DNA from: Acidobacteriota bacterium
GTDB taxonomy: Bacteria; Acidobacteriota; Terriglobia; Acidiferrales; UBA7541
DNA length: 64,000 nt
NCBI GenBank assembly: GCA_013289585.1
Contig: JABCZR010000001.1
Coordinates: forward strand, 186,001 to 250,000
Reading direction: 5' to 3'
The first letter of the stretch is position 1, and each line of letters begins with the position of its first letter. Made by a program: the position numbers and the translations under genes. Under the pieces are notes generated by a model that made no database searches, was not told the DNA's origin, and saw nothing but the letters and a program-made list of their open reading frames with translations. Shown here piece after piece: positions 45,401 through 53,507 of the stretch.

Positions 45401-46071
45401 CGTTGGTACTGACAGATCTGGGAGATACCCTGGCTCGGGCAGGGCGCGGAGCGGAAGCGGACAATCCCCTGCAGGAGGCTCAAGGATTAGCACGCGATTT
45501 GAAAAATGAAAGTCTGCAGGCCGCCATTCTGAATGCCCAAGGGAATGTACAGTTCTATCGCGGCGACTTGCAGGCTGCCAAGGCCCTCTACGCTCGGGCG
45601 TCAGGAAAGGCGGCTAAGGGCACGGAGCGCGACAAGGTCTTGGTCTCCAGATTAAATCTTGCCAAGGTGGCCCTCGCGGAGGGGCGCTCGCAAGCCGCCA
45701 TCCGTGACTTGCAGTCGCTATCCCAGGAAGCTGATAAACAGGGGCTGAAGTATCTCGGTCTGGAAGCTTCAGTGGACATGGCCGCCGCCACGGTGAGCAA
45801 CAAGGATTATTCACGCGCCCGGCAAGAGCTGGAAAAGGAGTTGCGAGTCAGCGAAAAACTTGGGCTTAGGCTACAAACGGCGCGGATTCATTATCTGCTG
45901 GGAAACGTCCTGCGGCTCACCGGAAATACAGACGAAGCCGCAGGCCACTACCAAAAGACGTTGAGCCTGCTTGACGAAATGAAAAAAGAATCCGGCGCAG
46001 AACACTTGGTGGATCGTTCCGACATGCGCGCAATCTATGAAGAAGCTTCGCGCAGGTCCCATGGCGCGTAG
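42430..46071 (+). CDS. Membrane Ser/Thr protein kinase with FlgO-like and TPR domains
   Basis: Hanks-type kinase of 1213 residues. A Pro-rich N-terminus (1-90) precedes the kinase domain (about 97-355): glycine loop LGEGGMGTVYKA, invariant K in VALKLI, catalytic HRDLKPQNVM, DFGLA and the GTIEYMSPEQ activation segment, all intact. One membrane segment follows (about 377-395). A periplasmic region has a beta-sheet domain of the FlgO/TolB-N type (LAILPFRNASTDLSIDWLGPSLADML), then at least a dozen TPR repeats to the end. This order is very common in Acidobacteriota. Target unknown. Start ATG 42430, without a strong ribosome site. Confidence 0.9.
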   Translation: MEKHKPQKTPPETPGVSGPAGLRAPAKGDSSASDFPREGEGATFPGGPPTPPIDSNPGAGDVTFLDPFPTPAAGKPRLSNLYPKQTQLQPGDVLGGRFEILEVLGEGGMGTVYKALDREVDHLVALKLIRPEMAVLPAILARFKQELLTARQVTHKNVIRIHDLSEVDGVKFITMEFLEGCDLRRLLLDKGKLPPEQAVEIIRQVCLALDAAHSAGVIHRDLKPQNVMQDKQGRILVMDFGLARSLESDGMTQTGALLGTIEYMSPEQAMGKELDARSDLFTVGLIFYELLTCKMPFKADTAMASLLKRNQERALPASEIDASIPKGLSDIVSKCLERDLNLRYQSAQEILTDLDAWQGKRPISASLVMPPSAVKREIPWKWISAGTLAVVLAVAGWELSGKLTSKTASKAAAGPEVSLAILPFRNASTDLSIDWLGPSLADMLSTDVGQSAHLRTISPDRMHQVLSDLRITPGTTIDSTMVERIAQFSNADTVVWGQYVKFGEQIRIDATLLDLKNNRRAPLKIEAASEKEIPRTVDGLAELIRKNLSLSADVMKELKASSFQPTSKSVLALRDYNQSVQMLREGKNLEAIKTLQAAIQEDPQFALAYSRLAETESALGYDTEAENHSRKALDLSQQLPVAEKYLIEANHARVMKDNKKGIEAYENLAKILPDSADVQYALGSLYVETGDIDKARAQFSKILQADPKNIKALWQMGVVEIRNNNPQAALDPLNKGLSLALQVDNQEQKALLLQALGVSYRLLNKPEEAMRNYQDSMEISRRLGLKRLLAVSLVEMALVQESLGKPDVALASYGEALKLQTEIGIKKEVGDTLIDMGVVYQDRGQFDKALEVYKESLQIQRDTGDESYQALCLSNIGFVYLSKGDTDNAFTYLQQSLQLRQKLNVPGDIADSLHGIGQAYAATGQYDQALASYLKALDLWRKVGDSRGAALGSHQIGLVFQYQGRYGAALSSMQDAVKSLRELKDYGIDTALVLTDLGDTLARAGRGAEADNPLQEAQGLARDLKNESLQAAILNAQGNVQFYRGDLQAAKALYARASGKAAKGTERDKVLVSRLNLAKVALAEGRSQAAIRDLQSLSQEADKQGLKYLGLEASVDMAAATVSNKDYSRARQELEKELRVSEKLGLRLQTARIHYLLGNVLRLTGNTDEAAGHYQKTLSLLDEMKKESGAEHLVDRSDMRAIYEEASRRSHGA

Positions 46072-46128
46072 ACAGACATCCAGGTAGCAATCGCCCTGGA
46101 TCTCCGGCCAAACTGAGATTTGAAGACG

Positions 46129-48756
46129 CTAATTGTTTTTCACGGTTGTGGTAATGCTGATCGAGTTGTCTTGATCAGTGTTTCGATTCAGACCACCTGC
46201 CGTAGCGGTGTCAGTCAGCACTTTGTTTGGCGGCGTGTTGGACGGTACTTGGACGGTAATCACCAATCCCGCGCCGGTAAAGGTGTTTAGAGGTGCCAAT
46301 GAGCCGATATTGCAACTGATCGGAGTGCCGCTGGCCGTTGCTACCCCAATCGTGCAAGCCGTTCCCTTCTTCGGGAAGGAGCACAAACCGCCAAAGCAGG
46401 AAACTTTGTCAAAGAATGCACTCAGGACTGTCGTTCCTGCCGGCGCCATGTCGGTGAGAATCACGCCTGAGGCAACGTTTTTCTGGGAAAGATTGACGGC
46501 GGCGATGAGGTAGGTGAGCGCGGACCCGGGTTTGACCTTTGCCGGTGCGACATAGAAGAGGTCAATGTCCACAGGCTGATCCACGACCGTATAGGGAACG
46601 GATGCAGGCAAGCCCATGTTGCCGGCAACGTCCGTGGGCCCAACCACTGTATAGCTAAAGCTGCCGGCTGCGGAGGTCGCGACCGGTTGGTTTGAGAAGG
46701 CCGCGGTTAGACCCGCTGCGCTTGAAGAGCCGCAGGTGGCGAGTCCAGAGGCAAGCCCCCCTCCCAATGGCAGCGGATCAGTGCACGTATAACTGGCAGT
46801 CACATGCTGGTTGATGAGATAAGAGTTCGGAACGCCGTTGTTGGTTGTGGGCGCGGGTGACAACGTGGGCCCCGAAGAAATAATGGGCTTGGTAAGATCC
46901 ACGTTGATGGTCAGGGAGTTGAAGCTTGTGGACCAATTGCCGGCCGAGTCTTGCGTGAACTTCAGCTCTTCGGTGGTGGCGCAATCTGTAGTGAAGTAGT
47001 GGACTTGGTGGGTAGACCCATCGGCGAACGGTCCCAGAGTGGCTGGGTTGGGTCCGAAAGACGATTGTTGCGTGTTGGTAAGCGTGGGAGGACAGGCCAT
47101 AGGATTGGGAATGACCGTGTCGCTGGCGATGGGGAGATCTGTCGGATGCAAATTCGGCTGGTCCGCCGGCAAGTTGTCGACACCATAGGTGATGCTAGTC
47201 ACGGGCGGGTCGGTCATATTATTTGGATTGGGGACCGGCAGCAGTGGCGGATTACCAGTAAATGTTCCCATGGGGTTAGCGGTGTTAGTCCAGCCGAATT
47301 GGTTCACGAACCCTGTAACGGTAGTCGTCGGTGGAATCAGGTTGCTGTAGATGACCCCAGTCGAGTTCGTACTCGCGCCACCTCTACGACCCGTGTATTG
47401 TCCAGGCCCGGTAAAAGACACGAGAGTGTTCTGTGGGCAGGACTTGCCGAATTCGGGCTCACTCGCAGGAAACGTGCAAGCTCCGCCCGTCCAATCGTCG
47501 GTAGCTTCAGTGCCGCCGAAGATCGTTCCAGGGGCAAAGGTCGGCGCGTCAAAGACTGCTGAGAGCAGGATATTCCTAATGCTGGACTGCGGACACTTGT
47601 CGCCAGTCGGTGTGTCGCCCGGGGAGAGAGTGCAGACTTGCCTTTTTGCGGCGCAGTTGCCGTTTGCGCCGTTGAGGGGGATGCACACCGTTGTGGCAAA
47701 GGGAGTTCCGTTCACGAACGCCGGCCAATCTGCGGGAGTAATCTGTCGATTCGAAACGAAGGGAGTCGCATTTGGGTTGGCATCGATGGTGTTGGACGCA
47801 TTGGAATAATCGAGAACATATTGGTCGCCGTTGTTATTGGCGAAATCCGGGTTGAAGGTGAAAGTCTGAGTCGGAGTGCCGTTAATCGGGGTGCCCATCT
47901 GCTGGCTTTGCGTGGAAGTAAAGCTCCAACTCAGGATGTCCTGGTTTTCGAAACCGAGGCCGGTAGCCGCAGTGAAACCTATGAAGGCATCCTGGCTTGG
48001 GTCAAGGCCGAGGCTAGCGAGGTCGAAGCTAGACGATAGAACCTGCTGAGCGTCCAGCACAATCGTCAGCTGCCCGGGGCATACCTCAACTTCACAGCTG
48101 CCCGGCGGCGTGTAGGTGATAACGGCGGTATGTACACTGCCGTCCGCGAGCTGAATAGGAGGAGTGAAATTGACGCTCGGGTCCATAACACCAAAGTTGC
48201 AGAAAGCGTGATCGGCGTTGTTCGCAGCGGCACCGCAACTCTGGATCCCAACCTCGTTTGCGCTGATATCGTTGTTTGGGCCGGGCCCAGGGTTGTCAAA
48301 CGTGTCGAATTCCACTGCTACGCTATGAGTGAGGCCCTGATAGCCGATGGCGCCCCCACCAGAAGTAAGCGGGTCACCGAGAGCGAGACTGCCGCTTGTA
48401 CCGTTTGGGAAGGATCCGTTTTGAACCACGAAGGCAATCCCGTCGGCGGCGCCAAGGCCGCCAGGATTGGTAAACTGAAACGTGAAAGTGGTCGAAAATC
48501 CACGCGCCAATGACAAGGACGTCGCGTACCAAACGGTGCTGTCCTGGCCAGTTGTAGCGGGAGTAAGCCGCAGGACCTGCGTGTCGCCGACGCTCACCAC
48601 CGCCGCGTTGCCGTTGATTCGCAATCCCGCCGTCGAGTTGAAATTAGGGAACGAAATTGTTTGCTGGGCATGTAGCGACTGGCTGCCCATGCAAACGAAA
48701 CAGCAGAAAACAACTACTGGCACCATTGGGCGCAATTTCAATCCAAAGACTTTCAT
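46129..48756 (-). CDS. Secreted L-type lectin domain protein
   Basis: A large exported protein of 875 residues. A signal peptide (MVPVVVFCCFVCMGSQSLHAQ) is followed by an L-type (legume-like) lectin fold, residues about 32-270, with TFQFTNPGGLGAADGIAFVVQ, the VAVEFDTFDN strand and Asn/Asp that usually bind Ca2+ and sugar. A cysteine-containing middle region with proline-rich loops follows, with Ig-like repeats at about 600-720. The end (DLFYVAPAKVKPGSALTYLI) resembles a DUF11-type conserved repeat. Such proteins bind surface or plant polysaccharide, but no catalytic motif is seen. It converges with the kinase-TPR gene. Confidence 0.78.
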   Translation of the reverse strand: MKVFGLKLRPMVPVVVFCCFVCMGSQSLHAQQTISFPNFNSTAGLRINGNAAVVSVGDTQVLRLTPATTGQDSTVWYATSLSLARGFSTTFTFQFTNPGGLGAADGIAFVVQNGSFPNGTSGSLALGDPLTSGGGAIGYQGLTHSVAVEFDTFDNPGPGPNNDISANEVGIQSCGAAANNADHAFCNFGVMDPSVNFTPPIQLADGSVHTAVITYTPPGSCEVEVCPGQLTIVLDAQQVLSSSFDLASLGLDPSQDAFIGFTAATGLGFENQDILSWSFTSTQSQQMGTPINGTPTQTFTFNPDFANNNGDQYVLDYSNASNTIDANPNATPFVSNRQITPADWPAFVNGTPFATTVCIPLNGANGNCAAKRQVCTLSPGDTPTGDKCPQSSIRNILLSAVFDAPTFAPGTIFGGTEATDDWTGGACTFPASEPEFGKSCPQNTLVSFTGPGQYTGRRGGASTNSTGVIYSNLIPPTTTVTGFVNQFGWTNTANPMGTFTGNPPLLPVPNPNNMTDPPVTSITYGVDNLPADQPNLHPTDLPIASDTVIPNPMACPPTLTNTQQSSFGPNPATLGPFADGSTHQVHYFTTDCATTEELKFTQDSAGNWSTSFNSLTINVDLTKPIISSGPTLSPAPTTNNGVPNSYLINQHVTASYTCTDPLPLGGGLASGLATCGSSSAAGLTAAFSNQPVATSAAGSFSYTVVGPTDVAGNMGLPASVPYTVVDQPVDIDLFYVAPAKVKPGSALTYLIAAVNLSQKNVASGVILTDMAPAGTTVLSAFFDKVSCFGGLCSFPKKGTACTIGVATASGTPISCNIGSLAPLNTFTGAGLVITVQVPSNTPPNKVLTDTATAGGLNRNTDQDNSISITTTVKNN

Positions 48757-49002
48757 AAGGCCCTCCTGAGGGCTGGGTATCCGATAGACAGGTGACGGAT
48801 TTCATGTGGGACTTACGTTCGAGAGGAGCAGGGGACTGGAGCCTCTTACGATCCTTCGATGGTGGTCGGGATTCTCTATTTTCTAGGGGTGAAATGTCAA
48901 GAAAAAACAGGTTTACCTCTAACCCGCTTACGCTAACGTTTGTATTGCCCGGAGCTGAGACGGTCCAGGCAATCACCTCACGCTCTCGACGCCCCGGAAC
49001 TC

Positions 49003-50580
49003 CTAGGAATACAGAACGCTGGTGTCCGCCGACAAGCCCGCAATCTCTGCAAGCGTATTGGACGGCCCCTGTACAACGAAGCGGCGATGATACAGCAACA
49101 GCGCCCGCAATCCCGCGAGTTCTTCACCACCGCCGGCCCTCCCCGGTCCCCCATGCAGGCAACTGGGTACCACATTGCCATGGCCTGTGTATTGGCTGGC
49201 AACCGACGAATCCACCACCAGGATTCGACCGTGCAGATCCCCGATTCCGAGTATTACGCTCTTTAGGAAGCCCGGATCGTTCGAAAAAACGGACGCGACC
49301 AGCGAACCTAGGCCGCGTCTCGCAATCGCGATCAGATTTTCCAGGCTATCGTAGGCCACCAGCGTCGCCGCGGGGCCGAACACCTCCACGTCGTGAACAT
49401 ACTTCGCTTCAAGCCCGTTCTTGCAGGCGAGCAATGTGGGCTGAACAAACGCGGATTTCTGCGCATCGGCCTCCAGTGGTTGAAATTTTTCATCTCCTCC
49501 GAACAGCACTTCGCATTCTTCCTTTAGCTTCCTCAGTCCTTCGAGGCAGGAGGATTGCTGCGCCTTATTCACCACCGGCCCGACTTTCACTTCCGCGTTT
49601 CTCGGGTTCCCCACTTTTAGCGAACTCAACCGCGCGCAGATCGCCTCCCCCACGGCTTTGAAATGTTGCCGCGGCACCAGCACGCGACGGATCGCCGTGC
49701 ACTTTTGCCCCGCCTTCAGCGTCATCTCCCGCACCACTTCTTTCACCAGCAGGTCAAACACCTCCGTCCCCGGTGAAATATCCGGCCCCAGAATCGCAGA
49801 GTTGATGCTGTCTGCTTCTACATTCACTCGTACCGACCGCCGCAGCACATTCTCGTGCCCTCGAATGCGCATGGCGGTATCGGCCGAGCCGGTGAAGGAA
49901 ACGATGTCGCTTTCACAGACGTGGTCGAGTAGATCCCGCGCGGAACCGCAAACAATCGAAATCGCTCCCGCCGGCAAAATTCCCGCTTTCACGATGTCTT
50001 CCACAATCCGCTGCGCAAGCCATGCCGTCGGCGATGCGGGTTTGACCACCACCGGAACTCCGGAGAGTAACGAGGGTGCGCTCTTTTCGCAGAAACCCCA
50101 CGCCGGAAAATTAAATGCGTTGATAAAAATAGCCGCGCCTTTCGTCGGCGCCAGGAAATGCTGCCCCGCGAATTCGCCCGTCTTCGATATCGAAACGGTG
50201 CCGCCTTCCTTGAGTATTTTCGATGCCCCAAGCGCTTTCCCGATCTTGGCGTAATACTTCATGGTGTAGATTGCGCCGTCGATATCGAACGCCCCGTCTG
50301 CCTGCGTGGTGCCGAGATTGAGAAGCGAGATGCGAAAATATTCCTCGCGGTTAGTCGTCATCACCTCGGCGATCTTTCCCAGCAGCTCCGCGCGCGCACC
50401 ATATGTCTGATCACGAAGCGCGGTTCCTCCTTGCGATCGCGCGTAGTCCAGCGCCGCTCCCACATCAATCCCTTGGGAAGAGATACGCGCCAATTCTTCC
50501 CCTGTAACTGGGTCGAACAGCGGCTCGCCGGCGCCGGTCCCCTCCTTCCATTGTCCAGATACATAGTTAGCCAGCTTCAT
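49003..50580 (-). CDS. boxD: 3,4-dehydroadipyl-CoA semialdehyde dehydrogenase
   Basis: NADP-linked aldehyde dehydrogenase that oxidises the ring-cleavage product of the box (benzoyl-CoA epoxidation) pathway. At 525 residues it matches BoxD and the N-terminal half of PaaZ. Key pieces: INAFNFPAWGFCEKSAPSLL, VSFTGSADTAMRIR, the glutamate in VNVEADSINSAIL and the nucleophile cysteine in LKAGQKCTAIRR. Divergent from the boxR-boxC-boxB unit with 281 bases between, so one regulator could control both. Context with boxC and boxB makes BoxD more likely than other ALDHs. Confidence 0.88.
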   Translation of the reverse strand: MKLANYVSGQWKEGTGAGEPLFDPVTGEELARISSQGIDVGAALDYARSQGGTALRDQTYGARAELLGKIAEVMTTNREEYFRISLLNLGTTQADGAFDIDGAIYTMKYYAKIGKALGASKILKEGGTVSISKTGEFAGQHFLAPTKGAAIFINAFNFPAWGFCEKSAPSLLSGVPVVVKPASPTAWLAQRIVEDIVKAGILPAGAISIVCGSARDLLDHVCESDIVSFTGSADTAMRIRGHENVLRRSVRVNVEADSINSAILGPDISPGTEVFDLLVKEVVREMTLKAGQKCTAIRRVLVPRQHFKAVGEAICARLSSLKVGNPRNAEVKVGPVVNKAQQSSCLEGLRKLKEECEVLFGGDEKFQPLEADAQKSAFVQPTLLACKNGLEAKYVHDVEVFGPAATLVAYDSLENLIAIARRGLGSLVASVFSNDPGFLKSVILGIGDLHGRILVVDSSVASQYTGHGNVVPSCLHGGPGRAGGGEELAGLRALLLYHRRFVVQGPSNTLAEIAGLSADTSVLYS

Positions 50581-50811
50581 GCGCCATCCTCCGGAGAGAA
50601 ATAAAGCTTACCCCTAATCAGTGGCATTCTCGAAATTCAAACGATCTTGGAGTATCATGGCATAATACTGCATACTCATGGAGTTAAGCTTCAACTCTTA
50701 CTCTCAGCTTTCCCTGGTCTGTAATTTCACATATCGCAATGCAAATAAAATACTTACAGCCCCAATGGACATAGATAATCTAGCTAGGTTGGGGAGCTCT
50801 TCCAAGTTCAC

Positions 50812-50846
50812 TTGACCGAGTGATGGGGAAATGTACTATACTGCAT
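50812..50846 (+). promoter_or_regulatory. Candidate boxR promoter with an ATACTGCAT element
   Basis: TTGACC (50812-50817) is followed by TACTAT at 50834-50839 (16-base spacer) or TATACT at 50837-50842 (19). The motif ATACTGCAT at 50838-50846 overlaps the -10 region and recurs at 50665-50673 near the boxD start. BzdR/BoxR-type regulators are known to use TGCA-containing sites, so this is a plausible operator. The promoter lies downstream of the first possible ATG, which argues for translation from 50862. Confidence 0.4.
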
Positions 50847-50861
50847 GTGAGGTCCAGCGGT

Positions 50862-51773
50862 ATGGCTACACCCACTGGCGTTGATTCCAAGCCCGCTCTT
50901 TTGCGTCGCGGCGTACCCTCGCGCGAGGATGCGTTTTTGCTCTTCGTCGGCACTCGCGTTCGCGAACTTCGTAACCGCCGCGGTATGACCCGCAAGGTGG
51001 TGGCGCAGGAAGCCGAAGTCTCGGAGCGCCATCTCGCACAACTGGAATCCGGCGAAGGCAATATCTCTATCGTGTTGCTGCGTAGGATCGCCACGGCCCT
51101 GAATATTTCGCTGACGGAGTTGTTCGCCCCTAGCGTGGAAGAACCTGCCGAAAAGGGGACGATCCGGCGCTTCCTCGAGCGCCTCCCCGCGAACCGCCTC
51201 GAAGATGTCTTGTTCCGTCTCAAGCGCGATTTCAGTAACGAAGAACTCGCACGCAGAACGCGCGTTGCCCTCATTGGGCTGCGCGGGGCTGGAAAGTCTA
51301 CGCTGGGATCCCGGCTCGCTCAAGAGAGCAATATCCCCTTTATCGAACTGGACCGCGAAATCGAAAAAGATACCGGAATGCCTTTGGCCGAAATCTTCTC
51401 GCTCTACGGACAATCCGGCTATCGCGCCATTGAAAAACGCACGCTCGAACGCGTTCTTCAGGAATCTGGCCGCGCCGTGATTTCTGTTGGTGGCGGCGTC
51501 GTTTCGGAAAAAGATACTTTCGACTATCTCCTGGCGAACTGTTACACCATTTGGATCAAGGCGCAACCCGACGAGCACATGTCCCGCGTCATTGCCCAGG
51601 GCGATTTTCGCGCTATGGCCGGTAGCAATCGGGCCATGGAAGACCTGCGCAGGATTCTCGAAGCGCGCGAGCCGCTCTATCGAAAAGCGGACATGGTTCT
51701 GGATACTTCCGGTTGCTCCGTCGAGGATAGTTTTTCTAGCTTGAAATCGGCATTGCAGGCTCATTTTCAGTAG
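50862..51773 (+). CDS. boxR: BoxR/BzdR-type regulator: XRE helix-turn-helix fused to a shikimate kinase-like domain
   Basis: Represses box genes and releases them when benzoyl-CoA binds its C-terminal domain, as known for BzdR. N-terminal XRE domain: FVGTRVRELRNRRGMTRKVV, ERHLAQLESGEGN. A linker follows, then a shikimate kinase-like domain: LIGLRGAGKSTLGSRLA (Walker A), ELDREIEKDTGM, ISVGGGVV and a lid with AREPLYRKA. I chose the ATG at 50862 because a promoter-like element lies at 50812-50842. The 303-residue length fits the family. Nine bases before boxC, so in operon with it. Confidence 0.87.
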   Translation: MATPTGVDSKPALLRRGVPSREDAFLLFVGTRVRELRNRRGMTRKVVAQEAEVSERHLAQLESGEGNISIVLLRRIATALNISLTELFAPSVEEPAEKGTIRRFLERLPANRLEDVLFRLKRDFSNEELARRTRVALIGLRGAGKSTLGSRLAQESNIPFIELDREIEKDTGMPLAEIFSLYGQSGYRAIEKRTLERVLQESGRAVISVGGGVVSEKDTFDYLLANCYTIWIKAQPDEHMSRVIAQGDFRAMAGSNRAMEDLRRILEAREPLYRKADMVLDTSGCSVEDSFSSLKSALQAHFQ

Positions 51774-51782
51774 GAGGCTTTT

Positions 51783-53465
51783 GTGGACGTCGCTGTCACT
51801 CAGGAATCCCAGCCAAAGCTCGAAGCCGTCGAGTTTCAAACGGATCCTTCCCGGTATAAACACTGGCGCTTGGCCTTCGATGGCCCCGTGGCCACCCTCA
51901 CCATGGATGTCGCCGAGGATGGCGGGCTCCGCCCTGGCTACAAACTCAAGTTGAATTCCTACGATCTCGGCGTGGACATTGAACTCCACGACGCGCTCCA
52001 GCGAATTCGCTTCGAGCATCCGGCGATCCGCACTGTGGTTATCGCCAGCGCAAAGAATCGCATTTTTTGCTCCGGCGCCAACATTTACATGCTCGGTCTT
52101 TCCTCGCACGCCTGGAAAGTGAATTTCTGCAAGTTCACCAATGAAACTCGCAACGGCATCGAGGATTCCAGCTCGCACTCCGGACTTAAGTTCATCGCCG
52201 CATGCAACGGAACAACCGCCGGCGGCGGCTACGAACTGGCGCTCGCTTGCGATGAAATCATTCTCATCGACGACCGCTCCTCCGCGGTCAGCCTCCCTGA
52301 GCTCCCCTTACTCGGTGTTTTGCCCGGTACGGGTGGACTCACGCGCATAACCGATAAGAGAAAAGTCCGCCGCGACCACGCCGACATGTTCTGCACCAAC
52401 CCCGACGGTGTCCGCGGGCAAAGAGCCAAGGACTGGCGCCTCGTCGATGAAGTCGTAAAGCCCCAGCGGTTCGCCGAGCAGGTGAAACAGCGCGCCCTGA
52501 AGTTGGCAGAGCAAAGCGATCGTCCCCTCAACGCAAATGGAGTTGCTCTTACCCCTCTGAAGCGCATCGTGGATTCCGCTGGACTCCACTACCAATATGT
52601 CGACGTGCAGTGCAATCGCGAAGCGCGAACCGCAACTCTCGTTGTCCGCGCACCGGAATCCCTCACCGAAGACACAGTAGAAAAAGCTCTTGCTGCCGGC
52701 GCCTCCTGGTGGCCTCTGCAAATGGCCCGCGAACTGGATGACGCCATTCTGGCCCTGCGCGCCAGTGAGTTGGATCTGGGTCTATGGATCGTCAAAACGT
52801 CGGGAAATGCAGACACCGTTCTCGCCATCGACGAATTCATCTTGAATCACCAGGACAACTGGTTCGTCCGTGAAGTTCTGGGAATGATGCGCCGCACCTT
52901 CGCCCGCCTCGATGTCACTTCCCGCTCCATCTACGCCATTATCGAACCTGGATCCTGCTTCGCTGGCACTCTCCTGGAATTGGCACTCGCTGCTGACCGC
53001 GTCTACATGCACGACGCCCAGGAAGGCGCAACCACTTCCTTCCTCGCTCTTTCAAAAATGAACTTCGGCCCTCTGCCGACGGTGAATCATCTAGCCCGCC
53101 TCGCAGCCCGCTTCTACCAGGACGAAGCGCAGCTCAAACTTTTGCACGACCAGATTGGAAAGAAACTTGCCCCCCGCGAAGCCGTCGACGCAGGCCTCGT
53201 CACCGCCGCGCCCGATGATCTGGACTGGGAAGACGAAATCCGCCAGGCCATCGAATCGCGCGCTTCACAGTCGCCCGACGCCCTCACCGGACTCGAAGCC
53301 AATCTTCGTTTCGGCCCTGCGGAAACCGTCGAAACGCGTATCTTCGGCCGTCTTTCCGCATGGCAAAACTGGATTTTCATTCGCCCGAATGCCGTCGGCA
53401 CAAACGGCGCCCTCAAAGTTTACGGCACCGGCGCGCCCGTCAAATTCAATTGGGAAAGAGTCTAG
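51783..53465 (+). CDS. boxC: Benzoyl-CoA-dihydrodiol lyase / 2,3-epoxybenzoyl-CoA dihydrolase
   Basis: Cleaves the ring of 2,3-epoxybenzoyl-CoA, giving the dehydroadipyl-CoA semialdehyde and formate. The 560-residue enoyl-CoA-hydratase-superfamily protein has the long BoxC form. SAKNRIFCSGANIYML and AACNGTTAGGGYELALACDEI form the oxyanion hole, and the C-terminal half (EIRQAIESRA, NWIFIRPNAVGTNGALKVYG) is typical of BoxC and absent from ordinary hydratases. Starts at a GTG with AGGAGG ahead. Followed after 42 bases by boxB on the same strand. Confidence 0.93.
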   Translation: MDVAVTQESQPKLEAVEFQTDPSRYKHWRLAFDGPVATLTMDVAEDGGLRPGYKLKLNSYDLGVDIELHDALQRIRFEHPAIRTVVIASAKNRIFCSGANIYMLGLSSHAWKVNFCKFTNETRNGIEDSSSHSGLKFIAACNGTTAGGGYELALACDEIILIDDRSSAVSLPELPLLGVLPGTGGLTRITDKRKVRRDHADMFCTNPDGVRGQRAKDWRLVDEVVKPQRFAEQVKQRALKLAEQSDRPLNANGVALTPLKRIVDSAGLHYQYVDVQCNREARTATLVVRAPESLTEDTVEKALAAGASWWPLQMARELDDAILALRASELDLGLWIVKTSGNADTVLAIDEFILNHQDNWFVREVLGMMRRTFARLDVTSRSIYAIIEPGSCFAGTLLELALAADRVYMHDAQEGATTSFLALSKMNFGPLPTVNHLARLAARFYQDEAQLKLLHDQIGKKLAPREAVDAGLVTAAPDDLDWEDEIRQAIESRASQSPDALTGLEANLRFGPAETVETRIFGRLSAWQNWIFIRPNAVGTNGALKVYGTGAPVKFNWERV

Positions 53466-53507
53466 GAACAGCTCTGGCATTGGCAAAGGTTCACGGGAGA
53501 ATTCGTC

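Noticed and set aside
50808-52178. 456-residue minus-strand frame opposite boxR/boxC
   Set aside because: Shadow of two recognised genes on the other strand; no ribosome site or motif.
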